Counted from the first letter of the stretch, positions 37,866 through 51,575 are shown. The stretch is DNA of 64,000 bases from Adineta vaga (GCA_021613535.1 CP075495.1:9734001-9798000), one strand, 5' to 3'. Notes: generated by a model not told the origin, from the sequence alone. Numbers and translations: made by a program.

Positions 37866-38622
37866 CATTTTCTTCTGTGTATATGAATACGGATATTTTT
37901 ATCAATTATTGATTTATCTACTCATTTTTTGTTCTTCTTCTTTTCGTTTTATAAATAGATTCCTTTTTCTTCGAATCAAATGCAATATTTTCTTATTAAA
38001 TTTGATTTTCTCGTTGAATAATTACTGATCGTTTGTTTTTTCTTCTTTTGGTTAGAACAACGGATGATTGTTGCATTTTTTTTCGACGCCTACAATGCCC
38101 CCTTCGCTCGCTTATTTACTTGTCAAATTGACAAAAAAGAAAACAAAATGAGATAACGATAAATGATAATTTATTGTTCGCACAAGCAAACTGCCTCATT
38201 CGTTCTTCTTTTGGGAATCATTCACTTTTATATTTATTCGGTGCACCGCTCCTTTTCTTTCTTCTCCTCCTTCGTTTCTTTCTTTCTTTCTTTCTTTCTA
38301 TTTTTCTGCGTATACATACGGTGACATACTAAAGCAGTAAGTAGAAAGCAAAAAAAAGGAAAAAAAAAGAAAGCCTAAGTAACCCATATCTGTCTGCTGT
38401 TGATCGTATTCGTTTATAAAAAAAAAATTGCGGCTGCTTGATAGTCAAAATGAGTGTGACTGGCGGCTCTTTTTCTTACCTTTTTTCTCCTATACTTGTT
38501 ATGTCAGTATTTAAAACATACATCTATTGAATATAAAAATAACGACTTCGATCTATTTATCTTCATTTTTTAGAATATCTTTTTATTAGTCAATTAATAT
38601 TGATCATAATCAAGTCAAACCG
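37866..38622. other. Intergenic with (TTTC)n microsatellite
   Basis: AMPK gamma 3' UTR and Rab27 promoter region. A (TTTC)n run lies at about 38276-38299. No other feature was recognised. Confidence 0.5.
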
Positions 38623-39831
38623 ATGACAATGGGAGAATCAATGATCTCACCCTCGATTGAATATGATTATTTGATCAAATTTTTAGCTCTCGGTGATTCT
38701 GGTGTTGGTAAGTTTTCATAGATTGTAATTTCGTTTCACAACAGTTTTTCTAGGAAAAACAACATTTCTCTATCAATATACGGATGGACAATTCAATCCG
38801 AAATTTATTTCTACTGTTGGAATCGATTTTCGTGAAAAACGTGTCATTTATCGACCAAAAACATCGCCTAATGCAAAACCATATCGAATTCATTTACAAC
38901 TCTGGGATACAGTAAGTCCATCACGATGAATTACCTTACAGCTATTTCGTTATATTTTTGTTTCTTTATTATTTAGGCTGGACAAGAACGGTAGTTATTT
39001 TTCTATTCAATTTTGACTTTAAACACGAAGATCTCAATTCTTTAGATTTCGAAGTTTAACAACAGCGTTCTTTCGTGATGCAATGGGTTTTATCTTAATG
39101 TTTGATTTAACATCTGAACAATCATTTCTCAATGTACGTAATTGGCTTGCTCAATTACAATGTCATGCTTATTGTGAAGAACCTGATGTGATATTAGTTG
39201 GAAATAAATCCGATCGAGAAGATGCTCGTGCTGTTTCACAAGCACGTGCCAAAGAATTAGCCGATAAATATTCTTTACCATATATTGAAACAAGTGCATT
39301 TACAGCACACAACGTCAAAGAAACAATTGAAACATTATTAGAAAAAGTTATGACAAGAATGGAAAAAACGATAGGTAATTGTCATTCAATTACATTTCAT
39401 TTTTTAAGTATTGTTTACAATCGAAAAGAGAGCGAGAGAGAACTTTTTTATATATAGTCTAGTTAACTCCTTTTCTAGCTCATATTCATTTTGTAAAAAC
39501 CAAATCGAAATCACGTAAGTAATGGATTGATAGAATGAAGTATTTCTCAAAGCATGTGGATGATTGATTCGATTTTTCACATTGTTTTCTTCATAAAGAC
39601 AAACCGCATAGTATTCACATTACGAAGCAATGCATGTTATTTCTTGAGCAAGGTTAATAGAGAATTTATGTTGATCAAGTTATTTCTGGATTTTTCAAGA
39701 GATTCATCAAACGAAAAGCTCTTTTTAATAATCTAATTTTACTTTTTTTTCAAATAGATAAATCAATCTTTCCTGTAAGACAACCACCAGTTGTATCACC
39801 GACTGATGAGAAACAATCATGTGCATGTTAG
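38623..39831 (+). CDS. RAB27: Rab27 small GTPase
   Basis: Six exons (38623-38707, 38754-38911, 38977-38990, 39046-39374, 39479-39514, 39758-39831) encode 231 aa. G motifs: GDSGVGKT (24-31), the switch I region [24 protein letters not shown] (79-86), [10 protein letters not shown] and ETSAF. Rab27-specific wording is strong: [28 protein letters not shown] and [18 protein letters not shown]. The C-terminus CAC is a double-geranylgeranylation signal. Known: Rab27 on secretory and lysosome-related vesicles recruits Slp/Slac2 effectors to drive docking and exocytosis. The 14-nt third exon splits the GQER motif. The last exons give a divergent hypervariable tail. The ATG chosen is the first in frame (MTMGESM); Met at residue 3 or 7 could also serve. 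Confidence 0.95.
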
Positions 39832-41529
39832 AAAACAAAATTCATCGATGTCATTCTTTTTTTCTCGAATTCTTTATTTTTAATAGTGAAAACTTTTCTA
39901 TCTATGAAGCAATATGAATCTCTTCATTTTATTTCTGATAATATTCTTCGTACAATTTTATGTATTGATTATCATCAAATTTTGATGAATTTCTGTACAC
40001 GTTCGTTTGATCTAATATTCAATTTCTTTTTTTTCTTCTTCATTTTTTGTGTTCTATGTCATTTTTAATGTTCTGAAAAACGACAAATTAATATATTATC
40101 TGCACTTGACTCTCTCTCTCTCTCTCTCGATGACAAATAGTTTTATTTTGTTCTTTGTCGTTGTTTTTTCTTTTGGAAAAAATAATCAAATAAATATCGA
40201 TAAGAATATAATAACAATTTTCTGGTTTATTTGAAGATTAATTACTTTGCACTATTGAATTGAGATATAGATTAGTATATGAAGTATGAATAGAACAAAT
40301 TTACTTGGTGAACTTGTAAAAATCTCATAAATATCTTTCATCCAAGGATAATGATATATTTTCAAAAATAATTAGTGTGAGCAAGAAGAATGTGTCGTTA
40401 TGTCATAAAGAAATGTCAATAATTCCCATAAATATGACTTGAAATTTGTTTGCCAAAAGTACTTGATACTATAAGTAATCAAATTAAATTGAATTAATTA
40501 TACACATGTGAAGAAAGATAGAGCGAATAATGTACTGTTTTATTCAGTATGACATATGTTTTGTCCTATCTATGAACGTATAGAATTCAATGAAAGATCA
40601 TCTCTTGCATATCAATTTTTTTGGACATTCTAAATATGTCACAATCGATTGTATACCATTGATCATGCGATGATGAGAGAGAAATACTTGTTGTTAGGTT
40701 CATCTAGTATGAAACAGTTGATGATATCAAATCGATCACAGATATATAGAAGAAAGATTTATCATACTTATGAAATTTTAAAACTATTTCTTTTATCATG
40801 TGTTCTATTCTACTATTGATTCGGTTAAATTACAAATATATTGCTTTTAATTGGTGAATTTCGCCAAATGATGAAATTACCAACACTCATGAACATAGTT
40901 ATCTCACACAGCTGAATATATTTACGATTGACTATGTTTTATTACATTCGCATATACAAACATTGATGCTTTCCTTTTATGACAATATAAGAAAGACAGA
41001 CTAATAATTAATAGATTCAATTACGCTTTTTACCTTGTTTCTTATTTTCGAGTACAGAACAATATCACATCGCGTTTTATTATGTTCTTCGCTGTATATA
41101 TTGTTCTCTTTAATGTAAGGCCTTCATTTCATAGTATGACAAATGATAATTCGAATTATATACCTTTCATAGCTATGATAAAATCATCACTGTGATATTT
41201 ACAAAAACTTTCGCCCTTTTCTATTAAGGATTTCGTTTGTTTGTTCTTGATATGTAATTTTCTTTCTAGTATGATTGTATTCTATGATAGTTATCAAAAC
41301 ATTAAACGATAAATGTTTTTAATATTTGTCTACTACTGTCAATTAACATCGGGATGATTTTTACATTAAAAACAACAACATATTCTTTATAATATTCTTA
41401 GGCGAAATATTTTGTTTTTGATTAGGAGAAAAAAACGACCATGAATACTTGCTAAGGCGTGCTTTATCATGCATGGAAATATAAATACTCAAGACCGTAG
41501 TTACCTTTTTTCCTATAAACTATCTCGCC
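39832..41529. other. Intergenic
   Basis: 1.7 kb, very AT-rich, between Rab27 and the TIR gene. A (CT)n run lies at about 40110-40128. I saw no coding exon, RNA gene or mobile element. Confidence 0.5.
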
Positions 41530-43959
41530 ATGACTGATGATACGTTTCAAACACTATTAGATAGAATCGATGATGGAAAAAGTACAATTATTGATATCTG
41601 TTCGAATTATAATGAACAAGATTCACCGCCACGAATTACAGATGAACAATTTCAAAAGCATACATTTCTTACGAAACATTTTTCCAACGAATTATGTCCA
41701 GTTTTACAACATTGGTTTAGTGATGGAACATTAGATGAAAATCAAAGTGAAATTTTTCGAGTTTGTTCGAAATTTCTTCTAAAATTAACTAGAAAACAAT
41801 CGATTAGTCATAATTGGTTAAAACAACAAAAAGAACTGATAGATTTAACAGAAAAATGTCTGAATGAAATTGCTTCCTATGGTTATTATATTAAAAGTGG
41901 TAGTGCAGAAGATCCAAATTTAGAATCATTCGATTGGTTAATAGAAGCATTTGAAAATAGTCGATGTTTACAATTTCTTCCTACCCTTGTTAAATGTCTT
42001 ACCAATCGTTTTTATGTTGAAGCTATGTTTGAGTTAAGTCATGGAAATGCTTTATCATTAAATCTTACTCAACATTTTCTTCTTGTAACTTGTCCAAATT
42101 ATATTCTTACATGTGGAACAAAAAATCTTCATTGTTTAGAAATTGTTAATCAAATGTTAGATTATTATGATGAAATTTATTCGGAATTTCTTCCGCATAT
42201 AACAGATTGGACTATTCCAGTTATGTTAAGTTTACTATATCCAATTAGATTCATTCTATCAAATATTCGTTCACTATCATTTGAACAGCGAAAAATCATT
42301 TATGATATTATTCAAACAATACTTTTAAATAAATCAACAATTGATTCAAATATTGAACCAGTACGTGTCAGTTTAATTCATGTTTCACTTTGTTTATTAA
42401 AAGAAATTATTCGGTCAGATCAAAAGTTAGCCAATCTTACGAAAAATACATCGAATAAAAAACCCGAATTAATCAATGTATTAAATGATCTATCAAAAAA
42501 TGAAAAGAATCAACAAATAAAACTCGAAGCTATAGCATTGAAATCATTATTAATAACAGAAGACGAATTTGTAAAAGAAAACAAAATGGAGGAAATAACA
42601 AGTGTATTTGTTCAGAATTTCAATGCTGCTTTAGATGAAGGAGAAACTGAGCAAGTTGATGAAATTTTAAATGGACTTAAAGGTAAAAATTCGTTTAATT
42701 GATCTGACTTTTGAAAAATCAAAACTGAGATTTTCTTTGTCTGAATAGTTTTAGTACAGAATGATGAAGTAAAACAAGAAATTATGAAGCAAAATGGTCT
42801 TCCATCGATTATTAAATATACAAAAGAATCAAAAGACAAACCATTACCATTACAAATAACGTATGCAATGACATTTAATGATGATGCAAAGAAAGCAATT
42901 AATCAAGATCAAGAATTTGTTGAACAAATCAGACAGTTACGTGTTTCAGAGAAGAGAGATGTTTCAAAAATTGCACATGGAATTATATGGAAATTGGAAG
43001 GAGAAGAGAAATTTACTAAGAAAAAAGAAGACGAAGAAGAAGAAAAAGAAGAAAAGAGGGTCGATGGCGAAAAAGCTATAGTTATGCATTCACCTGCAGC
43101 TCCGTCGAATCAAAATGATATTATGATATCTTATTGTTGGGCACAAAAACCGCTATGTCATGAAATTCATGATCGTCTAGAAAAGAGTGGCTATAAAGTT
43201 TGGTTAGATCGAGATGAAATGCATGGATCAATTATTGAACGAATGGCTGAAGCAATTGAACAATCGAAATTTGTTTTGATTTGTATGTCAAGTAATTATA
43301 AGAATAGCACAAATTGTAAAGCAGAAGCGGAATATGCATTTAATCGGAAAAGTAAAATTGTTCCATTAGTCGTCGAGCCCCAATATAAAGCGGATGGATG
43401 GTTAGGATTCTTAGCTGGTTCAAAAATTTATGTCGATTTTGCCGATAAAAAAGATGAAGAATTTGAAGCAGCATATAATTTATTAATTGATGAATTAAAA
43501 CGTAATGGATTAGAAGCACCAGGTAGTGATGGATTATCAACGACGGAACCGTCCGAAGTTATTACACCACCAGTAACAGAGCCGGAACCTGAAAAACCAG
43601 AACCTCTTCCGATTCAAACACGAGAATATTTAACAATTGATTCTGCATCATTATGGACCGATGAACATGTTTTGGAATTTCTTGCAGATAATCAACTCGA
43701 GCAATTACGCTTTGTTTGTGAAGGAATGAATGGAGAAACTTTAATGGAATTCTGTCAATCATGTCAAACAGCTCCTGAGAAAATGTATCCGCTGGTTAAT
43801 AATCCAAAGGAAGAACATCCCGTATCAATGAATACATATTATAAATTTATTACAACTTTGAAAAAACATATACCACCACCACCACCACGAAAAGTACATT
43901 TTCAATATGGTTTCATTTATGCACCACCAAACAAAACTACAGAAACGGACAAAACTTAA
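41530..43959 (+). CDS. ARM-TIR-SAM protein (possible TIR NADase)
   Basis: Two exons (41530-42682, 42749-43959) encode 787 aa. Residues 1 to about 480 are helical, ARM/HEAT-like (LLKEIIRSDQKLANLTKNTS, EIMKQNGLPSIIKYTKESKD). A highly acidic/Lys linker follows. A TIR domain spans about 507-635: NDIMISYCWAQKPLCHEIHD, GYKVWLDRDEM, SKFVLICMSSNYKNSTNCKA, IVPLVVEP. Glu577 in CKAE aligns with the catalytic Glu of NAD-cleaving TIRs (C-x-x-E in plant TIRs). The C-terminus (SLWTDEHVLEFLADNQLEQL, EGMNGETLMEFC) looks like a SAM domain and ends Pro/Lys-rich. Known: SARM1 uses ARM, SAM and TIR but in the order ARM-SAM-SAM-TIR. Inference: a self-inhibited, oligomerising TIR enzyme or innate immune adaptor. 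No membrane segment. Poly(A) signal at 44029-44034. Confidence 0.8.
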
Positions 43960-45259
43960 AAGTCCATTCAACGCATTAGAAGTTAATTCCAATCATTAGT
44001 TTAGAGCGTGATTTCCTCCTATTTTTACAATAAAATATCATACAATTAAAAGAAATTTTTACTCTTCTTGATTAAATACATCGATCTTAAACTATTTAGG
44101 TTTGTTCGACAGGATCGATGTTAAAAAGAAAAACAGACGTATAGGAATATGATATGACGAAAGACCTATATCTGCAATCGGAAATAAAATCTTAGAAATA
44201 TTGTCTTCTTATTGTGATTCTTTCACAATGCGCTCAAAATGCGTCGTTTGAATGTAAAAAAATCCATATTGTTTCTTTCTTGAGAATTGTCCACTAGTTG
44301 ATTATCGCCATCTATCAAATTGAGTAAAATTTTTCATTTCATATGATGCTAGGAATGACCAACCAACCAAGCGACATAGTCTGACTTTACCTTTTTTTTT
44401 CTTTTCTCTTCAATTTTACTCACTCATTGATGCGTCTTTTGATTAAAGAGTTGCCGCTCATTGTTGTGCTTGAAGATTCCTCCTTTTTCTGGGTTCAATG
44501 TTTGCATTAATTTTATTCAATATGTCAGTAAATTTACAAGCCAACAGCTGTTCACAATACATTCCTTTTTCTTTTCATCGACTTTTTCTTTTCGATTAAA
44601 ATCGACTCGAGAAAATTTTGTTGGCATCAGTTGCATTATTTCAAACAAAAAATCTCTTTCTTTTCTTCTTCTTCTCTTTCTTTTCTGATTGCTGTGAGAA
44701 CTATAGGTGTGATACACACACACATATATATATATATACAGTTTCTCTTATTGTTACTAAATCTCGTCGACAAGCTTTGCACGATTGTGATTTATACACA
44801 CATGAATGTGATGTTTTTGTTTGGACCTTATGCGCGCTTGTAATTGAGCGACACGAGAAGAAAGTATAACGTCATATGAACTAACACCATAACAAGCAGA
44901 CTAAGCTAAAAGGAGAACACGAGACAGAGAGAAAAAAAAGAGAAAAAGAACTGAAATAAAGGTAGGTCCTCTCTTTCTCTCTCTCTCTCGTACTAATATT
45001 GAACGAACGTGCAAGAGTACAGAGTAATAGAATAGAAGAAATGGCGATGGTGATGGTAATAGACTCAATTTTTTTTATTGCTATTATTGCTGCCCGCCAC
45101 TACCATCGTGTCTATATAAATGAGTTCAAACAAATAGCGCTTCAGATCGAATAACAGACAGATATAGACGAGGTCGAATTTTTCTATTTTCTTTCTTCAA
45201 TCTTTTTTTGTAGATTAAACCTGTTCGATACATATATATGTATATATATATATTTATGC
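43960..45259. other. Intergenic, villin upstream region
   Basis: Holds the TIR-gene 3' UTR and villin promoter. Simple repeats are present: a CA/TA run near 44717-44739 and (TC)n near 44970-44989. Short open frames here look non-coding. Confidence 0.45.
45113..45120 (+). promoter_or_regulatory. Candidate TATA box of the villin gene
   Basis: TATATAAA in the context gtgtcTATATAAAtgag, about 145 bp before the start codon, a plausible distance for a short 5' UTR. It is not separable from background TA-richness without TSS data. Confidence 0.35.
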
Positions 45260-48200
45260 ATGAATGAAAGTATGAGCGAGTCTGATAGTGGTGGTGGTGG
45301 TGGTGGAATGGAACTTGATCCAGCATTTGCGACAATACCAAAAGCTAAGTCTTGTCTATGTATTTGGCGTGTCGAGGTTTGTTGATTTTGAACAAGAAGA
45401 ATAAAATACAGATCATCTTTTTTTTACTAAAGAATTTCAGACTAGTCGCTGTTCCACGTGAATCTCATGGAATCTTTTTTAAAGGTGATGCTTATGTTAT
45501 TTATCATGCTGAAGAAATTAAAAAGTCGGCAAATACATCATCAACAACACCAGCAAATTTAATCCAACACATTCATTTTTGGATTGGCTCTGAAGCCACA
45601 CAAGATGAAGCCGGTGTTGCTGCTTATAAAACTGTTGAATTAGGTAGGATTTACCTTTTCAATGAAAGAAGAAAAAAAAATTCGACCAGAAAATATTCTA
45701 TTGCACGAAGTTTTTTTTTCTCTCTTAACTAATAATGTCATATGTTGATTCAATGTTAAGCAAATACAGCATACATATATATGCAGACGGTGTCTGTCTA
45801 TATAGAAGTAAAATAGAATGTTATCAAAAAGTATTAGAGTATAGAAAACGATAAGAAGAAAGAAATACATCAAATTTGATTGCTAAAGACTATCAATATA
45901 TATATATATATAGAAAAAAGAATGACTTAATTCTGTATAAGAACTAACTATTATTACTAATTTGAATATGTATTTTGTGTCTCGAAAGTATTGACAAAAA
46001 TACAGTCAATCAATTTGAACAATGATGAGCATTATATTTAGTAAATTTACTTTAGAAATCGAAAAATGTTCGGCTTGTGCATTATGAAGTTATGTAAAGA
46101 GAAAAAGAAGGAAAGACTTTTTTCTATAAGAGAAACTTTCGAGATGTTATAATTAATCCCTGGAGTGCTATTCGAATGATTCGATAAAATTTATGAAGGA
46201 TCTTTTGATTATTTGTTAAATCATTTGTAAAAAAATGTTGTCCTTCAATTTGTTATAATAATGTTGAAAAATCACGTTATTTGAACGTGTAAGGATCAAA
46301 TCTCAAATAGGAAAAGACATGAACATACCTTGATTTATTTCTATATGTCAAATATTTTTGTCCTATTAATTATTAATTCAGATTTTAATAAGAAAAAAAA
46401 TTTGCTTAGATAAATCAATAATCTTCTAAAATATACTTATGTAAAAACATCGATTGTAATCCATAATCATTACTTGACATATACTTTTTTTAAAAACTTT
46501 GATGTATTCGATCTGTTATTACTTGCTGAATTCATTTTTCTTGAATTTAGATGATCATTTATCGGGTAATGCTGTTCAACATCGAGAAGTACAAGGAAAT
46601 GAAAGTGAACGTTTTCTCTCTTATTTTAAACCTCGCGGTGGTGTTACCTATCGTCAAGGTGGTATTGCATCGGGTTTTCATCGACATCAATCAACAAATG
46701 AACCACGTTTATTTCGTTTGAAAGGTCGTCATACTGTACGTCTTTTCGAAATGGCAGCAATTGATTGGTCACATATATCTCGAGGTGATGTATATTTATT
46801 AGATTTGAATGAAGTTATATTCATATGGAATGGATCAAAATCAAATAAATATGAACGTTTACAAGCTATGCAACGTGCAAAACAATTACGTGATGAACGT
46901 GGAAAAACAAATATTGTTATTATTGAAGATGGTGAAGAAATGAAGATGAATAAAGATGAATTGAAATTATTTGAAACGAAATTATTATTGAAAGAGAAAA
47001 ATATGAAATTAAATACGAATGAAATTATGGATGATAATGATGATGATAAACGTTTAGATGGTACACATATTAAACTCTATAAATGTTCAGATGAAAGTGG
47101 AACATTAAAAGTAACAGAAAAAAAAGCTGGACCATTAATGAAAATAGATCTTGAAAGTGAAGTTAGTTTTAATAGAAAACACATACACACAGGACATTTG
47201 TATTCATTTATTGTATAATTTAGGATGCATATATTATTGATAATGGTATCTATGGTATATGGGTTTGGGTTGGTCGACGATCAAATCCGAAAGAACGACG
47301 AGAAGCGATGAGAAATGCATTAGTAAGTTTGAGTAAATCACACATTGATCTTTGTTTGAATACATTGAAAATCATTCTATACATATGAAAGTATGTCTAT
47401 TGCCTGAGAGATTTTATTAAATATTAATGTTGAGTAAGTTCGATAGAGCATAATACTACTCTTTCATCTAGAAAAAATCTTTTGTTGAACAATTAGGAAA
47501 AAAAAGGAATGCTGAACTAATATCACAACGCTCGATTAAACATAAGTATGAATAAAGACTAAGATGTATTGAAAAGTCTTAGCAAGATTGATTACATCAT
47601 CAATCGTTTCTGGCAGTTAGATAATCATTTTCCTTAGTTTAATCTTTGTACCATCGTAGAATATTTTGATTTTGAGTGAGAGATTCGTCAGTGAGTTCTG
47701 TATAGTTTTAAATAATTATTTTCATTATGTAGGGTTTTCTTCAAAAAAAAGGTTATCCAAAAGCGACGAAAGTTTGTCGTGTTATTGATGGTGCTGAGCC
47801 AATGGAATTCATTGCTTTATTTAAAATATGGAATGATCCCAATGCTCAAAAAGGTCTTGGTAAAACTTATACGAAAGGACATATTGGTAAATATACTTGT
47901 TGATTTGAATATTTTCTTTCTTCTTCTGCACAGAATCGTAGTTGAATCGGTAGATTAAAAATGCTCTCGCTATCAGCATGCTAATCTCTTCATCATTGTA
48001 AATACGATTAAAAGAAAACATTCATTATGATTTAATTTAGCAAAAATGGTTTCATCACAATTTGATGCAGTGACAATGCATTCTCAACCTCAATTAGCTG
48101 CAGCAACTCAAATGCCCGATGATGGTTCAGGAAAGAAAGAAATCTTTCGTATTGAACAATTTAAAATGATTCCATATCCTGAATCAATGCATGGAATATT

Positions 48201-50681
48201 CTTTTCGGGAGATTCATTTGTTATACAATATACATACAATGATCAACAACGTTCATATACATTAATCTATTTTTGGTTAGGACATTATTCAAGTCAAGAT
48301 GAACAGGCTGCTGCTGCAATTGGTGCAGTAGAATTAGATAAGAAAATCAATGGAATAGGAACGATTATACGTGTTGTACAAGATAAAGAACCACTTCATT
48401 TTATGGCTATGTTTCATGGACAAATGATTATTTTTAAAGTAGAAATTTCTTTTTCTTGAAAAAAATATTTCGATTTCATTTCTTTTAGCATGGTAAACGA
48501 AGTGGATTTCGAAATTTACAATATCATGATGAAAATACCAGTGAAAATGATGATACTTATTTATTACAAGTTCGTGGTCTATCTAAATATGATACGAAAG
48601 CTGTTCAGGTACATTTTATCTTTCTACTGTGTTTTCCGATTAGTTCTTGTATTTAATTTTGAATTTCGAGAGAAAATGTCTTCTTGCTGTCTAATTTGAG
48701 ATTATCATTCTATTTAGGTGGATTTGCGTGCATCAACATTAAATTCGAATGATTGCTTTGTTTTATTTACACCACAATCTGTTTATATTTGGTGTGGCAA
48801 AGGATCAACAGGTGATGAACGTGAAATGTCCAAAGTTGTTGCCAGTTCCAAATCTAAGTAAAGATTTATATATAAAAGAAAAACGATTAGACATAATTTC
48901 CTTTTTTTCTTGTGAATATTTTTAGAGATCCAATTATGGTATTTGAAGGACAGGAAAAAGATGAATTTTGGAATCATTTTCCACATGGTCAAGAACCGTA
49001 CGCATCAGATAAACGTCTTAATGATCATCAGTCGTCTTTCATCAACATAACGAATCATCCGGCAAGATTATTTGAAATATCAAATGCTAGTGGACATACA
49101 ACTGCCATTGAAATACCAAATTTCACACAGGTACAGAATAGATATATCCATTTGACTACGCGCGTATCACACCAACCCATTTCGATATTATAGTTGTGGT
49201 TAGATAATCACTTTTAAATTAAAAAAAAGCAGAAACGATTTCAGATCATGTAACAACTTATTTCGTATTTTCAAGTATGATCAGAAGAAATAATTAACTA
49301 AATACAAACTTCTAGTTTGAATAAAACATCAAAATATTTCTTTGGAAACGTCTTTTTATTATTCAAATAATTCTTTAATCATATAAAAAACTTTCAACAT
49401 TGTCATGAATTCGAATATGAAAATTCTGATCTAATTATGTCATGAATAATTTAATAAATTCATTCACGTTTTCTAGACTGATCTTGATGAAGATGATGTG
49501 ATGTTACTTGATGCATGGACAAGTATATTTCTATGGATTGGAAAAAGTAAGAATCAAATGTATGAAATTATTAGTTGTTGCGAATTTGAATTTAGATTCA
49601 AATAAAACTGAAATGAAAGATGCAGAACGTATTGCTTATGATTATTTACGAACTGATCCAAGCCATCGTGATCCTGATACACCAATTATTAAAACAAAGC
49701 AAATGTATGAACCTATACATTTCATTGGATTTTTTGGTCCTTGGGATAGAAATTATTGGACGGTAGAAGAAAAAAAAAGCTGATTTTTATGATTATAAAT
49801 AGCTAATTCTATCTATTTCAGACTAAATCATCTTATGAAACAGCAAAATCAATATTACATGCTGATAATCGACCAGAAATTTATGTAGAACTTGTGCGCG
49901 ATAAACCAGTAAGATGAGAAATTTCATGTTACTGAGAATTAAAGAAGAAATCTTCAAATTTCCTTTAGAAACAAAATATTCTTAACCGTACAACAGTGAC
50001 AAAATATCCGTATGAACTATTATTAAAAGCAGCCGATGAATTGCCCGAAGATGTGAATCCTGAACTACGTGAAGTAAGAAACAAACTGAAAGATTTTCTC
50101 TATGTTGAATTGTAGACACTAGTTAATAATTGATCTTTTCTCTGGATAGTAGAAAACACTGATTGTTAGAAAAATAAACAATAGATGTTCTCGGTGAATT
50201 ATACGTCATAATTGAATCAGAATAGGAAAGAAAAAAAAGTCATGTTTTCTAGAAACACATGTGTCGACGACTGTTGATAAAAATAGATTGTGTTTATCGT
50301 AATACTGCCGAACATTAATTAAAAGACGTGAGGGAGAAATAAAGTAGAAATTATAATATAAAATTTCAAACGGAAAAAATCATAACTTTCTAGTTGAATT
50401 ATATTATCCATAAAAGAAACACATATTATGATTATTTGTAGAAAGAATCATGAAACCAAAATAAATATAGACTCATGATTACACATTATCTTTTTTTTTA
50501 ATGCGTAATAGTTTTTATCGAAAGTTCTCATTATTCTACGGTTTAAAAAACATTGTTTTCTTTCTAGATACATTTAAATGATGATGAATTTTTTCAACGT
50601 TTTAAAATGAATTACTCCGATTATGCATCAAAACCAGCTTGGAGGCAAAAAGAATTGAAGAAACTTGCAAAATTATTTTAA
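45260..50681 (+). CDS. Villin-like actin-binding protein (six gelsolin domains plus headpiece)
   Basis: Fourteen exons (45260-45376, 45433-45643, 46551-47161, 47224-47322, 47733-47886, 48041-48438, 48489-48608, 48718-48857, 48926-49130, 49477-49546, 49596-49762, 49822-49908, 49969-50073, 50568-50681) encode 865 aa in frame. Gelsolin domains: G1 [21 protein letters not shown]1-G2 junction [21 protein letters not shown]2 [18 protein letters not shown]3 [21 protein letters not shown]4 [18 protein letters not shown]5 [19 protein letters not shown]6 [16 protein letters not shown]. The C-terminus [17 protein letters not shown] ... [13 protein letters not shown] is a villin headpiece. Known: Ca2+-regulated severing, capping and bundling of actin in microvilli. 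A polyGly run encoded by (GGT)n follows the start; an alternative in-frame ATG is at 45272. The second intron is long (907 bp). Poly(A) signal at 50827-50832. Confidence 0.93.
45288..45306 (+). repeat. (GGT)n repeat encoding polyglycine
   Basis: About six GGT units inside villin exon 1, giving seven Gly residues before the first gelsolin domain. Confidence 0.85.
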
Positions 50682-50907
50682 CAAAGCAGAATTTAACTTT
50701 TAGTTTTCTTTTATGTCTGTCCTTGTGTCATCTCTCTCTCTCTATATATATATATATATGCGTATATCTAATTCTATTTGTTTGTTTATATCTTTGTCAG
50801 TAATTATTCGGAATTTGACAAAAGAAAATAAAAACTCATTAATAAATCAAACGTATTTTATTAGGATTTGAAAAGTTTTATTACGTAACTCGATGTTTTT
50901 CCATCTG

Positions 50908-50981
50908 CAGAACGCGTGATACGCTGTTGAAGGTTACAGATACTTGTAACCCCGAATTTTGGGTACCCTTCTTGCGTTCTG
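50908..50981. other. Foldable element: closing stem with two internal hairpins
   Basis: CAGAACGC (50908-50915) pairs exactly with GCGTTCTG (50974-50981). Inside, GGTTACA (50932-50938) pairs exactly with TGTAACC (50945-50951) across GATACT. CC(C)GAATTTTGGG (50951-50963) can form a second small hairpin, and GGGTACCC is palindromic. It is less AT-rich than its surroundings. It is not a tRNA (no T-loop consensus), and I see no hammerhead core. It could be a noncoding RNA, a 3' UTR structure of villin or the relic of a small element. Confidence 0.45.
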
Positions 50982-51118
50982 TTTTCAACGGAGAAAAATA
51001 ATCTCATGAATGTGTTTTTCTCTCTCGTTGGTTTCTCTTCTCGAGCGAATTGACGTCAGCAGCACACTTTAGGTAGTTTTTTCTCTTTTTTTTGTTTTTT
51101 TTCTAAGCAAGAGAAAGA

Positions 51119-51142
51119 AAACGAGACGAGACGAGACGAGAC
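51119..51142. repeat. (ACGAG)n tandem repeat
   Basis: About five consecutive GAGAC/ACGAG units on a purine-rich strand. Confidence 0.8.
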
Positions 51143-51575
51143 GATGAGATGAGGATTGGCAGACTTGCTGTAGAAATATTAGTACATTCTGTTAACATTA
51201 CTATATATTAGAAGAATATCATAACAAAGAACTAATATTTTACGTAAAATTGTCTTTCTCAAATCGATGTTGTATTCAATTTAGATGTCTGAAAATTGTC
51301 TTTGCTCGTTCTCCTCTCTTTTCTTAACGTTACCTCTTATTTGTATACAAAATCAGGTATAGTAGTAGTCGGATGATTACATATAAATCGAGAGAAAAAA
51401 GAAACGTGCAAATATTGTTTTTTTTTCTCTTCCGAAAATACGATAAATTATTTGAAGTAAATGTTCTTTTTTGCTTTCGAGTTTAACGATTTTTCGCCAT
51501 TTTATAATCTTACATTTTCTTTCATAATCTATAATTCTTTATCTTTCAGATCATATTGATTTTTTTCTTCAATCA

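Larger units (their letters stand above)
50682..51575. other. Intergenic with structured element and (GAGAC)n repeat
   Basis: Villin 3' UTR, a strongly foldable segment at 50908-50981 and an (ACGAG)n minisatellite at about 51119-51142. A likely acceptor (tttcag, 51545-51549) before the next gene suggests a 5' UTR exon of the nuclear receptor may also lie here. Confidence 0.5.

Noticed and set aside
50908-50981. tRNA gene
   Set aside because: The stem lengths do not fit a cloverleaf, and no GTTCRANNC T-loop (B box) is present.
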